The notes under the pieces were generated by a model that worked only from the letters and a program-made list of their open reading frames with translations, made no database searches and had not been told where the DNA came from. Both the position numbers and the translations under genes were made by a program. From NCBI GenBank assembly GCA_031119555.1, contig JAVHXQ010000004.1:1-64000 (forward strand): a stretch of 64,000 bases of DNA. Direction: 5' to 3'. This DNA comes from Candidatus Dactylopiibacterium sp. GTDB lineage: Bacteria; Pseudomonadota; Gammaproteobacteria; Burkholderiales; Rhodocyclaceae. Numbering within the stretch: position 1 is the first letter of the stretch; every line of letters begins with the position of its first letter. Shown in pieces: positions 54,885 through 64,000 of the stretch.

Positions 54885-55791
54885 CGTTCCCGCGATCGAA
54901 GTCCGCCAGGCCACCAAGCGCTTCGGTTCGCTGCAGGCGCTGGGTGGCGTCGACCTGGAGATCCGCCAGGGCGAGTTCTTTGCCTTGCTCGGCCCCAACG
55001 GCGCGGGCAAGACCACGCTGATTTCGGCGCTGGCCGGTTTGCAGCGCCTGAGTTCGGGCAGCATCCGCGTGATGGGGCATGACGTGGTGTCCGATTACCG
55101 CGCCGCGCGTCGCGCGCTCGGCGTGGTGCCGCAGGAACTCGTGTTCGATCCCTTCTTCTCGGTGCGCGAACTGCTGCGCATCCAGTCTGGCTATTTCGGC
55201 CTGCGCCGCAACGACGACTGGGTGGACGAACTGCTCGTGAGTCTCGATCTGGCCTCCAAAGCCGATACCAACATGCGCGCGCTGTCGGGCGGCATGAAGC
55301 GCCGGGTGCTCGTGGCGCAGGCGCTGGTGCACCGGCCGCCGGTGATCGTGCTCGACGAGCCGACCGCGGGCGTTGACGTGGAATTGCGTCAGACGCTGTG
55401 GCAGTTCATCCGCCGCCTCAACGCCGACGGGCACACCATCGTGCTGACCACCCACTATCTCGAAGAGGCCGAGGAGCTCTGCACGCGCATCGCCATGCTC
55501 AAGGCCGGGCGCATCGTGGCGCTCGACTCCACGGCCGGCATCCTGCGCCGCGTGAGCCAGCGCGTGCTGCGCGTGCGCGTCGAGGCCGCCGCCGCGCTGC
55601 CGCTGGCGCTGGCCGGCCTGGGCGCGGAGCTGGAGGCGGACCTGATCCGCGTACCCTTCGAGACGCACGACCAGATCGAGGGGCTGCTCGGACGCGTGCG
55701 CGAAGCGGGCCTGCGCGTGCAGGAGGTGGAGATCTCGCGGCCCGATCTCGAGCAGGCCTTCATCGAGATCATGCAGGGGGCGGGCGCATGA
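54871..55791 (+). CDS. yadG: ABC exporter ATPase, YadG-like
   Basis: A 306-residue ABC ATPase of the ABC-2/DRA family. Walker A GPNGAGKTT (about 41-49), Q-loop PQELVFDPFFSV, signature LSGGMKRR, Walker B VIVLDEPTAGVD and switch TTHYLEEAEELC are present. The C-terminal ~70 residues are a substrate-independent extension. GTG 54871 lies inside the end of mlaB. Its partner permease follows with ATGA overlap. The substrate is unknown; location downstream of mla suggests envelope lipid or glycan export. Confidence 0.9.
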   Translation: MSPSDVPAIEVRQATKRFGSLQALGGVDLEIRQGEFFALLGPNGAGKTTLISALAGLQRLSSGSIRVMGHDVVSDYRAARRALGVVPQELVFDPFFSVRELLRIQSGYFGLRRNDDWVDELLVSLDLASKADTNMRALSGGMKRRVLVAQALVHRPPVIVLDEPTAGVDVELRQTLWQFIRRLNADGHTIVLTTHYLEEAEELCTRIAMLKAGRIVALDSTAGILRRVSQRVLRVRVEAAAALPLALAGLGAELEADLIRVPFETHDQIEGLLGRVREAGLRVQEVEISRPDLEQAFIEIMQGAGA

Positions 55792-56543
55792 GCGGGTTCC
55801 GCACGCTGCTGTACAAGGAAACGCTGAGGTTCTGGAAGGTTTCGTTCCAGACCGTCGGCGCGCCCGTGCTGACTTCCGTGCTCTATCTCATGATCTTCGG
55901 CCACGTGCTCGAAGGCCGTCTGCAGCCCTTCGATGGCGTGAGCTACACGGGCTTCCTGATTCCCGGCCTGGTGATGATGAGCGTGCTGCAGAACGCCTTC
56001 GCCAACAGTTCGTCCTCGCTGATCCAGAGCAAGATCACGGGCAACATCGTGTTCGTGCTGCTGCCGCCGATCTCGTGGTTCGAATTTTTCTCGGCCTACG
56101 TGGTGGCCTCGGTGCTGCGCGGCGTGGTCGTGGGCACGGGCGTGTGGCTGGTGTCGCTGGGTTTCGCGAGCACGGGCGTCGCGCATCCGTTGTGGGCGCT
56201 GGCCTTCGTGGTGCTGGGTGCGGGCCTGCTCGCCACGCTGGGTGTGATCGCGGGGATCTGGGCCGACAAGTTCGACCAGCTCGCGGCGTTCCAGAATTTC
56301 CTGATCATGCCCCTGACGATGCTGTCGGGGGTGTTCTATTCCATCCATTCGCTGCCGCCGGTCTGGCAGAAGGTGTCGCACCTGAATCCGTTCTTCTTCA
56401 TGATCGACGGTTTCCGCTTCGGCATCTTCGGCCAGTCCGACGCCTCCCCCTGGCTGAGTCTCGCGATCGTCGCCAGCGCCCTGCTGGCGCTCGTCGCGAT
56501 CAGCCTGGCGATGCTGCGCAGCGGCTACAAGCTGAGAGGTTGA
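55788..56543 (+). CDS. yadH: ABC-2 type permease, YadH-like
   Basis: A 251-residue ABC-2 permease with six hydrophobic segments. It has an N-terminal amphipathic start (RTLLYKETLRFWKVSFQTVGAP) and PLTMLSGVFYSIHSLPPVWQ followed by LNPFFFMIDGFRFG, matching YadH/NodJ-like exporters. It overlaps yadG by four bases. Its gene ends two bases before ibaG. Confidence 0.9.
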   Translation: MSGFRTLLYKETLRFWKVSFQTVGAPVLTSVLYLMIFGHVLEGRLQPFDGVSYTGFLIPGLVMMSVLQNAFANSSSSLIQSKITGNIVFVLLPPISWFEFFSAYVVASVLRGVVVGTGVWLVSLGFASTGVAHPLWALAFVVLGAGLLATLGVIAGIWADKFDQLAAFQNFLIMPLTMLSGVFYSIHSLPPVWQKVSHLNPFFFMIDGFRFGIFGQSDASPWLSLAIVASALLALVAISLAMLRSGYKLRG

Positions 56544-56545
56544 CG

Positions 56546-58136
<1,591 letters not shown>

Positions 58137-58138
58137 GG

Positions 58139-58801
58139 ATGGCCACCGTGAGCACCTTCACCGGCATCACGCTTGCGCTCTCCAAGGGGCGGATCTTCGA
58201 AGACACGCTGCCGCTGCTGGCCGCGGCGGGCATCGAGCCCGCCGAGCGGCCCGAGGATTCCCGCAAGCTCATCATCGAAACCAACCGCCCCGACGTGCGC
58301 CTGCTGATCGTGCGCGCGTCCGACACGCCGACCTACGTGCAGTACGGCGCCGCCGACCTCGGCATCGCCGGCAAGGACGTGCTCATCGAGCATGGCGGCG
58401 CGGGGCTCTACCAGCCCGTCGATCTGGGCATCGCCCGGTGCCGCATGAGCGTGGCCGTGCCCGAGGGCTTCGATTACGAGGCCGCGGTGCAGCGCGGCGG
58501 GCGCATCCGCGTGGCATCGAAGTACGTGCGCATCGCGCGCGAGCACTTCGCCGCCAAGGGCATGCACGTCGATCTCATCAAGCTCTACGGCTCGATGGAA
58601 CTCGCCCCGCTCGTGGGGCTGGCCGACGTCATCGTCGACCTCGTGTCGACGGGCGGCACCCTGCGCGCCAATCACCTGCGTGAAGTCGAGGAAATCATGC
58701 AGATCAGCTCCCGCCTGGTCGTGAATCAGGCCGCGCTGAAGGTCAAGCGCGAGCTGCTGCAACCCGTCATCGAAGCTTTCTCCGGAGCCGTCAAAGCATG
58801 A
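58139..58801 (+). CDS. hisG: ATP phosphoribosyltransferase, short form
   Basis: A 220-residue short-form HisG, the first enzyme of histidine synthesis. [18 protein letters not shown] is the start of the fold, and [15 protein letters not shown] the PRPP-binding loop. The short form lacks the C-terminal regulatory domain and normally needs HisZ, which is not in this window. It overlaps hisD by four bases. Confidence 0.95.
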   Translation: MATVSTFTGITLALSKGRIFEDTLPLLAAAGIEPAERPEDSRKLIIETNRPDVRLLIVRASDTPTYVQYGAADLGIAGKDVLIEHGGAGLYQPVDLGIARCRMSVAVPEGFDYEAAVQRGGRIRVASKYVRIAREHFAAKGMHVDLIKLYGSMELAPLVGLADVIVDLVSTGGTLRANHLREVEEIMQISSRLVVNQAALKVKRELLQPVIEAFSGAVKA

Positions 58802-60090
58802 ACGTGCGACGCCTGAACGCGGCCGCCCCCGGCTTCGCCGCCGCCCTGGATGCCCTGCTGGCATTCGACAACTCCACCGACGCGCGCGTCGACGCCGCCG
58901 TCAGCGAGGTGCTCGCCGCCGTGCGCGCGCGCGGCGACGAAGCCGTGCTCGAATACACGCGCCGCTTCGATCAGCTCGATGCCGCCGATGCCGCCGCGCT
59001 GGAACTGCCCCGCGCGGTGCTCGACGAAGCCCTCGCGACCCTGCCGGCCGCCCAGCGCGACGCGCTCGAGACCGCCGCCGCCCGCGTGCGCGCCTATCAC
59101 GAAAAGCAGCGCCTCGAATCCTGGCAGTACGCCGAAGCGGACGGCACGCGCCTGGGCCAGAAAGTCACGCCGCTCGACCGCGCCGGCCTCTACGTGCCCG
59201 GCGGCAAGGCCAGCTATCCCAGCTCGGTGCTCATGAACGCCATTCCCGCCAAGGTGGCCGGCGTGGGCGAACTCATCATGGTCACGCCCACCCCGCGCGG
59301 CGAACGCAATCCGCTCGTTCTGGCGGCTGCCGCCATCGCGGGCGTCGATCGTGTCTTCACGATCGGCGGCGCGCAGGCCGTGGCCGCGCTGGCCTACGGC
59401 ACGCGCACGATTCCCCAGGTCGACAAGATCGTCGGCCCCGGCAATGCCTACGTGGCCGAAGCCAAGCGGCGCGTGTTCGGCACGGTCGGCATCGACATGG
59501 TGGCGGGCCCCTCCGAGGTGCTCGTGATTTCCGACGGCTCTGGCAACGCCGACTGGGTGGCGATGGACCTCTTCGCCCAGGCCGAGCACGACGAAGTGGC
59601 GCAATCCATCCTGCTGTGCCCGGACGCGGCCTTTCTCGACGCGGTGGCCGAAGCCATCGCGCGTCTGCTGCCGCAGATGCCGCGCCACGAGATCATCGCC
59701 GCCTCGCTCGCCAACCGTGGCGCGCTGGTGCAGGTGGCCGACCTCGACGAAGCCTGCGCGATCGCCAACCGCATCGCGCCGGAGCACCTGGAACTCGCCA
59801 TCGAGGAGGCCGAGCCCTGGGTGGAGAAGATCCGCCACGCGGGCGCGATCTTCGTCGGCCACGCCTCGGTCGAGTCGCTCGGCGATTACTGCGCCGGCCC
59901 CAACCACGTGTTGCCGACGATGCGCAGCGCGCGCTTCTCGTCGCCGCTGGGCGTCTACGATTTCCAGAAGCGCAGCAGCATCATCCACATGTCGCGCGCC
60001 GGTGCCGCGGCACTCGCCCCGGTGGCGGCCACGCTCGCCTATGGCGAGGGCCTGCAGGCCCACGCCCGCTCGGCCGAGTACCGTCAGTGA
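58798..60090 (+). CDS. hisD: Histidinol dehydrogenase
   Basis: A 430-residue zinc enzyme that oxidises histidinol to histidine in two NAD steps. [23 protein letters not shown], the zinc-ligand region FAQAEHDE, and the catalytic IAPEHLEL are present, as is the C-terminal histidine stretch HMSR. Normal length. Overlaps hisG upstream and pgeF downstream (GTGA). Confidence 0.96.
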   Translation: MNVRRLNAAAPGFAAALDALLAFDNSTDARVDAAVSEVLAAVRARGDEAVLEYTRRFDQLDAADAAALELPRAVLDEALATLPAAQRDALETAAARVRAYHEKQRLESWQYAEADGTRLGQKVTPLDRAGLYVPGGKASYPSSVLMNAIPAKVAGVGELIMVTPTPRGERNPLVLAAAAIAGVDRVFTIGGAQAVAALAYGTRTIPQVDKIVGPGNAYVAEAKRRVFGTVGIDMVAGPSEVLVISDGSGNADWVAMDLFAQAEHDEVAQSILLCPDAAFLDAVAEAIARLLPQMPRHEIIAASLANRGALVQVADLDEACAIANRIAPEHLELAIEEAEPWVEKIRHAGAIFVGHASVESLGDYCAGPNHVLPTMRSARFSSPLGVYDFQKRSSIIHMSRAGAAALAPVAATLAYGEGLQAHARSAEYRQ

Positions 60091-60833
60091 GCGGCACCGC
60101 CGCGCCGACCCCGATCACGCCCGACTGGCCCGCGCCGGCACGGGTGCGCGCGTATTCCACGACGCGCGCGGGGGGCGTGAGCACGGGCGCCCATGCCGGC
60201 CTCAACCTGGCCACTCACGTCGGCGACGATCCGGCCGCGGTGGCGGCCAACCGGCAACGCCTCGCGCGGCATGCCGGCGTGACGCCGTGCTGGCTCGAGC
60301 AGGTGCACGGCGTGGACGTGGCCGCCGCGATGCCGGGCGACGCCGAGCCCTGTGCGGACGCGAGCTTCACGCGCACGCCGGGGCGCGCCTGCGTGGTGAT
60401 GACCGCCGACTGCCTGCCCGTGCTGCTGTGCGATGTCGCCGGCCGCGTGGTGGCCGCCGCCCATGCCGGCTGGCGGGGGCTGGCGGGCGGCGTGCTGGAG
60501 AACACCCTGGACGCCATGGGCGAGGCGCCTGAAAACCTGCTGGCCTGGCTGGGACCGGCCATCTCGCAGCCGGCTTTCGAAGTGGGGGAAGAAGTCCGCA
60601 CGGCATTCGTGCGGCATCTTGCCGAGGCCGAAGCGGCTTTCGCACCCGGCCGCGCGGCCGGCAAGTGGCAGGCCGATCTCTATCTGCTGGCGCGCCAGCG
60701 CCTGGCCGCGCGAGGCGTGCGGCACATTTCCGGTGGCGGCCGCTGCACCTTCTCCGAAGCGGAGCATTTCTTTTCGGCGCGTCGCGATGGCACGCGCAGC
60801 GGGCGCCAGGCGTCGCTGATCTGGCTGGCCTGA
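60087..60833 (+). CDS. pgeF: Purine nucleoside phosphorylase / peptidoglycan editing factor (YfiH family)
   Basis: A 248-residue multicopper-laccase-fold protein of the YfiH family. The metal-site residues are visible in LEQVHGVDV (His), [10 protein letters not shown] (Cys) and [13 protein letters not shown] (His). E. coli PgeF prevents misincorporation of serine in peptidoglycan; other members cleave purine nucleosides. GTG 60087 overlaps the hisD stop. It is read with hisGD, and the operon order breaks immediately after it. Confidence 0.9.
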   Translation: MSGTAAPTPITPDWPAPARVRAYSTTRAGGVSTGAHAGLNLATHVGDDPAAVAANRQRLARHAGVTPCWLEQVHGVDVAAAMPGDAEPCADASFTRTPGRACVVMTADCLPVLLCDVAGRVVAAAHAGWRGLAGGVLENTLDAMGEAPENLLAWLGPAISQPAFEVGEEVRTAFVRHLAEAEAAFAPGRAAGKWQADLYLLARQRLAARGVRHISGGGRCTFSEAEHFFSARRDGTRSGRQASLIWLA

Positions 60834-61289
60834 TGCCTCCCGGCCACTTGCCTGGCCACGCTCGCCCGCCAGGGTGGCGCGCGGCGTGATCCACGCTCGC
60901 GGCTTTCAGAACGGCCAGCGCGAAGCGGTGCGGATGCGGCACGCGCAGCCTGTCGCGCACCAGCCCCGGGTAGCCGGCGGCCGGCGCCGATCTGCAGCAC
61001 CAGCAGGGGCGTGCTCACGCTGAGCAGGCGGCGCGGCAGCGCCGGGTCGCCCGCGGGGATGCCCGCGCGCCCCTCCGGATGAGGCCCACCTGCGCGGCCT
61101 TGCGTGGGATCTCCGTTTCGAACGACACATCCAGATGTTCCGAAGAGCCCGGGCGCTGCGCCGCCTGCACGACGGAATGCCATCCTTGGTGTTCGCTCCG
61201 CGCTTTCTGCCCCCTGTGCTCGATGAGGCGCAGCAGCTTCTCGCGCGGTGGCGGGCTGCCCGTGCGCCAGGGTCTCGAGCCCGGCGCTG
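60834..61289. other. Unassigned sequence with broken reading frames
   Basis: No intact gene is supported. On the - strand, short blocks in different frames look protein-like (one around 61070-61250, one containing VPHPHRFALAVLKAA near 60900-60950), as if an old gene had decayed by frameshifts. I could not identify it. It adjoins the permease fragment at 61290. Confidence 0.45.
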
Positions 61290-61554
61290 TCGCTGCCCCT
61301 GCGGCAGACCATGCTGCAGACCTTCCTGCGGGTCATGCCGCTGGCCGGGCCTGCTCACGCCCGTGCGCAACATGCCGGCGGCGCTGCAGGTGGCGACCTG
61401 GGCCAGCCCCCTGCGCTTCGGCGTCGGCATCGTGCGGCGCGTCTATCTGGAAGGCGCGGGGCTGGCCCACGTGTGGCCGGAGTTCCTGCCCTGCCGGTGA
61501 TTGCCGCCGCGAAGCTGCCGCGCGGGGCGTGGCTGTTCCGCAAGCGCCTGTCAT
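61290..61554 (+). pseudogene. Frameshifted C-terminal fragment of an ABC-2 permease (YhhJ-like)
   Basis: Three blocks in alternating frames reconstruct the C-terminus of an ABC-2 permease: LPLRQTMLQTFLRVMPLAG (about 61290-61349), then LLTPVRNMPAALQ ... SPLRFGVGIVRRVYLEGAG ... VWPEFLP in the next frame up to a stop at 61498, then VIAAAKLPRGAWLFRKRLS back in the first frame to about 61554. LTP(I/V)RNMP and the RKRL end are family signatures. Two frameshifts and loss of the N-terminal three quarters make it nonfunctional. Confidence 0.75.
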
Positions 61555-61584
61555 GGGCCCGGCGCGCGGGCCGGGCCGCGCGCG

Positions 61585-62646
61585 TCAGGCGAGGATCTCG
61601 TCGAGCGCGTTCAGCAGGGCGTCGCATTGCGCGTCGGTGCCGATCGTGATGCGCAGGAACGCGTCGATGCGCGGCTGGCGGAAGTGCCGCACGATGATGC
61701 CGCGTTCGCGCAGCGCCTGGGCAAGGGCCGCGCCTTCGTGGCCGGAGTGGCGCGCGAAGATGAAGTTCGCGGCCGACGGCAGCACCTCGAATCCGCGTGC
61801 CGTCATCGCCGCCACGAGACGCTCGCGGCTCGCGATCACCTTGTGGCGCGTGGTGTCGAACCAGGCCACGTCCTCGATGGCGGCGGCGGCGCCGGCGATG
61901 GCCATGCGGTCGAGCGGATAGGAGTTGAAGCTGTTCTTGACGCGTTCGAGCGCTTCGATGAGCGCCGGGTGGCCGATCGCGAAACCCGCGCGCAGACCGG
62001 CCAGCGAGCGGCTCTTGGAAAGCGTCTGCACGACGAGCAGGTTGGGGTAGCGCTGCGTGAGCGCCACCGCGCTCTGGCCGCCGAAGTCGATGTAGGCCTC
62101 GTCGATCACGACGACGGCCTCGGGCTTGCCGGCCACGAGGCGTTCGATCTCGGCGAGCGGCAGCAGGCGGCCGGTGGGTGCGTTGGGGTTGGGCAGGATC
62201 ACGGCGCCGGCGGCGCGCGCGAGGTAGTCGTCGATGCGGATCGCGAACGCGTCGTCGAGCGCGATGGCTTCCGCCCGGATGTCGTAGAGCCCGCAATAGA
62301 CGGGATAGAAGCTGTAGCTGATGTCGGGGTGGAGCAGGGGGGCGTCGTGCCGCAGCAGGCCCATGAACGCATGCGCGAGCACTTCGTCGGAGCCATTGCC
62401 CACGAACACGCAGGCCGGCGGCACCTGGAAATGCTGCGCCACGGCCTGACGGAAACGGTCGGAATTGGGGTCCGGGTACAGCTTCAGCGTGTCGCCCGCT
62501 TCGGCCGCGATCGCGGCGAGTGCCCGGGGAGACGGGCCGTAGGGATTTTCGTTGGTGTTGAGTTTGACGAGATTGGCGATTCGGGGTTGCTCGCCAGGGA
62601 CGTAAGGCGTCAAGCGATGAACGATATCGCTCCAGTAAACACTCAT
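61585..62646 (-). CDS. hisC: Histidinol-phosphate aminotransferase, inverted relative to the his operon
   Basis: A 353-residue PLP aminotransferase of histidine synthesis. [50 protein letters not shown] and the PLP lysine in [18 protein letters not shown] are all present, and the C-terminal IRITIG-type motif is [11 protein letters not shown]. It is intact and of normal length. It is on the - strand, while hisG, hisD, hisB and hisH are on the + strand, so it cannot be transcribed with them. ATG 62644-62646. Confidence 0.95.
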   Translation of the reverse strand: MSVYWSDIVHRLTPYVPGEQPRIANLVKLNTNENPYGPSPRALAAIAAEAGDTLKLYPDPNSDRFRQAVAQHFQVPPACVFVGNGSDEVLAHAFMGLLRHDAPLLHPDISYSFYPVYCGLYDIRAEAIALDDAFAIRIDDYLARAAGAVILPNPNAPTGRLLPLAEIERLVAGKPEAVVVIDEAYIDFGGQSAVALTQRYPNLLVVQTLSKSRSLAGLRAGFAIGHPALIEALERVKNSFNSYPLDRMAIAGAAAAIEDVAWFDTTRHKVIASRERLVAAMTARGFEVLPSAANFIFARHSGHEGAALAQALRERGIIVRHFRQPRIDAFLRITIGTDAQCDALLNALDEILA

Positions 62647-62706
62647 CGGAATTCTTCCCGGAATGGAGGGGGATGCCGCGCCGCGCATGGTGCGGCACGC
62701 GCCCAA

Positions 62707-62715
62707 TGCTATCAT
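62707..62715. promoter_or_regulatory. Shared -10 element in the hisC-hisB divergent region
   Basis: TGCTATCAT is an extended -10 for hisB on the + strand. Its complement, with one further base, gives TATGATA, a -10-like hexamer (TATGAT) for hisC on the - strand. The gap is 130 bp. No strong -35 was found for either direction. Confidence 0.4.
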
Positions 62716-62776
62716 AGGCACTGCCCGCGAAGCCTTGCGCAGCGGGCCTTCGACACGTTCACTACAGGGTCATGCC

Positions 62777-63364
62777 ATGAGGCAAGCCGAAGTCAGCCGC
62801 AACACCCTCGAAACCCGCATTTCCGTCCGCATCGATCTCGACGGCAGTGGCCGCGCCGAGCTCGCCACGGGCGTTCCCTTCTTCGATCACATGCTTGAGC
62901 AGATCGCCCGTCACGGCCTGATCGACCTGTCGATCAAGGCGCAGGGCGATCTCCACATCGATGCCCACCATACCGTGGAAGACGTCGGCATCACGCTGGG
63001 GCAGGCCTTTGCCCAGGCCGTGGGCGACAAGAAAGGCCTGCGCCGCTACGGTCACGCCTACGTGCCGCTCGACGAGGCGCTTTCGCGCGTGGTGGTCGAT
63101 CTGTCCGGCCGCCCCGGGCTCGAGTACCACGTGACCTACACGCGCGCGCGCATCGGCGAGTTCGACGTGGACCTCGCGCGCGAATTCTTCCAGGGCTTCG
63201 TGAATCACGCCGGCGTCACGCTGCACATCGACAACCTGCGCGGCATCAATGCGCACCATCAGTGCGAAACCGTGTTCAAGGCCTTCGGTCGCGCCCTGCG
63301 CGCGGCCGCCGAGGTCGACGAGCGTGCGGCGGGCGCGATGCCCTCGACCAAGGGCACGCTCTGA
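62777..63364 (+). CDS. hisB: Imidazoleglycerol-phosphate dehydratase
   Basis: A 195-residue monofunctional HisB. Manganese-binding motifs are [13 protein letters not shown] (about 68-80) and [15 protein letters not shown] near the C-terminus; [16 protein letters not shown] is conserved. Second of two close ATGs (62772 is out of frame). It restarts the + strand his series after the inverted hisC. Confidence 0.96.
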   Translation: MRQAEVSRNTLETRISVRIDLDGSGRAELATGVPFFDHMLEQIARHGLIDLSIKAQGDLHIDAHHTVEDVGITLGQAFAQAVGDKKGLRRYGHAYVPLDEALSRVVVDLSGRPGLEYHVTYTRARIGEFDVDLAREFFQGFVNHAGVTLHIDNLRGINAHHQCETVFKAFGRALRAAAEVDERAAGAMPSTKGTL

Positions 63365-63370
63365 TTCCCC

Positions 63371-63389
63371 GAAGGCGCGGCGCGCCTTC
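63371..63389 (+). terminator. Hairpin between hisB and hisH
   Basis: GAAGGCGC-GGC-GCGCCTTC perfect 8-bp stem, no T run. It may modulate read-through or be incidental; hisH starts 31 bp later. Confidence 0.3.
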
Positions 63390-63419
63390 CCGTCTCTCCG
63401 TTCCGGTGCAACAGCAAAA

Positions 63420-64000
63420 ATGAAGATCGTCGTCGTGGATTACGGCATGGGTAACCTGCGTTCGGTTGCCAAAGCCATCGAGAAGGTCGCGCCCGCGGGC
63501 GCGAGCGTGGGCATTACCAGCGAGGCGGCGGCGATCCGCGCGGCCGACCGCGTGGTGGTGCCGGGGCAGGGGGCGATGCACGACTGCATGCGCGAATTTC
63601 TCTCGCGGGGCCTGCGCGAGGCCGTGCAGGACGCCGCGCGCAACAAGCCTTTCCTGGGCATCTGCGTGGGCATGCAGATGCTCTTCGACCATAGCGAGGA
63701 AGGCGACACGCCGGGGCTGGGATTCGTGGCCGGACGCGTGCGTCGTTTCGCTGACGGCATGCTGGCGCCCGATGGTGCGCGCCTCAAGGTGCCGCACATG
63801 GGCTGGAATGCCATCGAGCCGGTGGCTCCCCACCCGGTGTGGCAGGGAATCCCGGCCGGCGAGCGCTTCTACTTCGTGCATAGCTACTACTGCGAGCCCG
63901 CGCAGGCGGCGATGAGCGCAGCCACGACCGACTATGGTCTGCGCTTTACGTCGGCCGCGGCCCACGCTAACATTTTTTCGGTACAGTTCCACCCGGAGAA
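63420..64000 (+). CDS. hisH: Imidazole glycerol phosphate synthase glutaminase subunit, 3' end outside window
   Basis: HisH supplies ammonia from glutamine to HisF. VVVDYGMGNLRSVAKAIEK starts the protein. VVPGQGAMHDCM forms the oxyanion region, GICVGMQMLFD carries the nucleophilic Cys, and FSVQFHPE holds the catalytic His-Glu. About 193 codons are visible; only a short C-terminal segment is missing. ATG 63420. Confidence 0.95.
   Translation, partial: MKIVVVDYGMGNLRSVAKAIEKVAPAGASVGITSEAAAIRAADRVVVPGQGAMHDCMREFLSRGLREAVQDAARNKPFLGICVGMQMLFDHSEEGDTPGLGFVAGRVRRFADGMLAPDGARLKVPHMGWNAIEPVAPHPVWQGIPAGERFYFVHSYYCEPAQAAMSAATTDYGLRFTSAAAHANIFSVQFHPE

Overview
The window is high-GC, densely packed bacterial DNA. 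Its gene content and order (rpsF-priB-rpsR-rplI, alaA-hom-thrC, mlaFEDACB-yadGH-ibaG-murA-hisGD, nasT-nasS with nasA/nirBD, hemG) fit a betaproteobacterium of the order Burkholderiales, plausibly an Alcaligenaceae-type organism. That placement is inferred from family knowledge and synteny; no database search was run. No tRNA, rRNA, CRISPR array, insertion sequence or phage gene was recognised.

Layout. 1-7972: a class A penicillin-binding protein cut by the window edge, the lrgAB pair with a divergent LysR regulator, a YiaD-like OmpA lipoprotein, a D-lactate-type dehydrogenase and an MdtD-type efflux protein. 8399-13058: a tightly coupled seven-gene cluster on the + strand. It encodes two small degenerate heavy-metal-associated (HMA-like) proteins, a ferritin-like protein, three small membrane-associated proteins and a P1B-like ATPase whose usual CPx motif is replaced by SCA. 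This is the least understood part of the window. 13089-22988: mostly metabolic single genes (ltaE, a family 2 glycosyltransferase, benE-like, class 1A dihydroorotate dehydrogenase, yfcG, hemG, an M61 PDZ peptidase, an NlpC/P60 lipoprotein, dtd, a gamma-class carbonic anhydrase). 23271-25270: a type IV pilin with a near-perfect sigma-54 promoter, followed by a lower-GC oligosaccharyltransferase/ligase gene.

25301-36454 is a nitrate-assimilation block read on the - strand: nasT (ANTAR antiterminator), nasS (cytoplasmic nitrate sensor), narK, a fused PP2C phosphatase/Ser-Thr kinase, nirB, a 17-codon mini-ORF, nirD and nasA. Near-consensus sigma-54 promoters lie before narK and nirB. NtrC-like dyads sit 77-106 bp upstream of them, so nitrogen control by NtrC plus NasS/NasT antitermination is likely. 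36629-38075 is the ribosomal rpsF-priB-rpsR-rplI operon. 38170-42602 is a TRAP transporter (dctPQM) with a TerC-family protein and a FadR-type regulator; a TTGTnnnACAA dyad at the dctP promoter is a candidate site for that regulator. 43074-47652 holds alaA-GNAT-hom-thrC. 47780-50955 holds a Mth938-like protein, a peroxiredoxin, a PIN-PhoH ATPase and a second NlpC/P60 protein.

51128-58136 is the Mla phospholipid-transport operon running into an ABC exporter pair, ibaG and murA. hisG, hisD and pgeF follow at once. The his series is then interrupted: hisC lies on the opposite strand, and beside it is a frameshifted fragment of an ABC-2 permease gene. hisB and hisH resume on the + strand, and hisH runs off the window end. 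This looks like a local rearrangement within a histidine operon.
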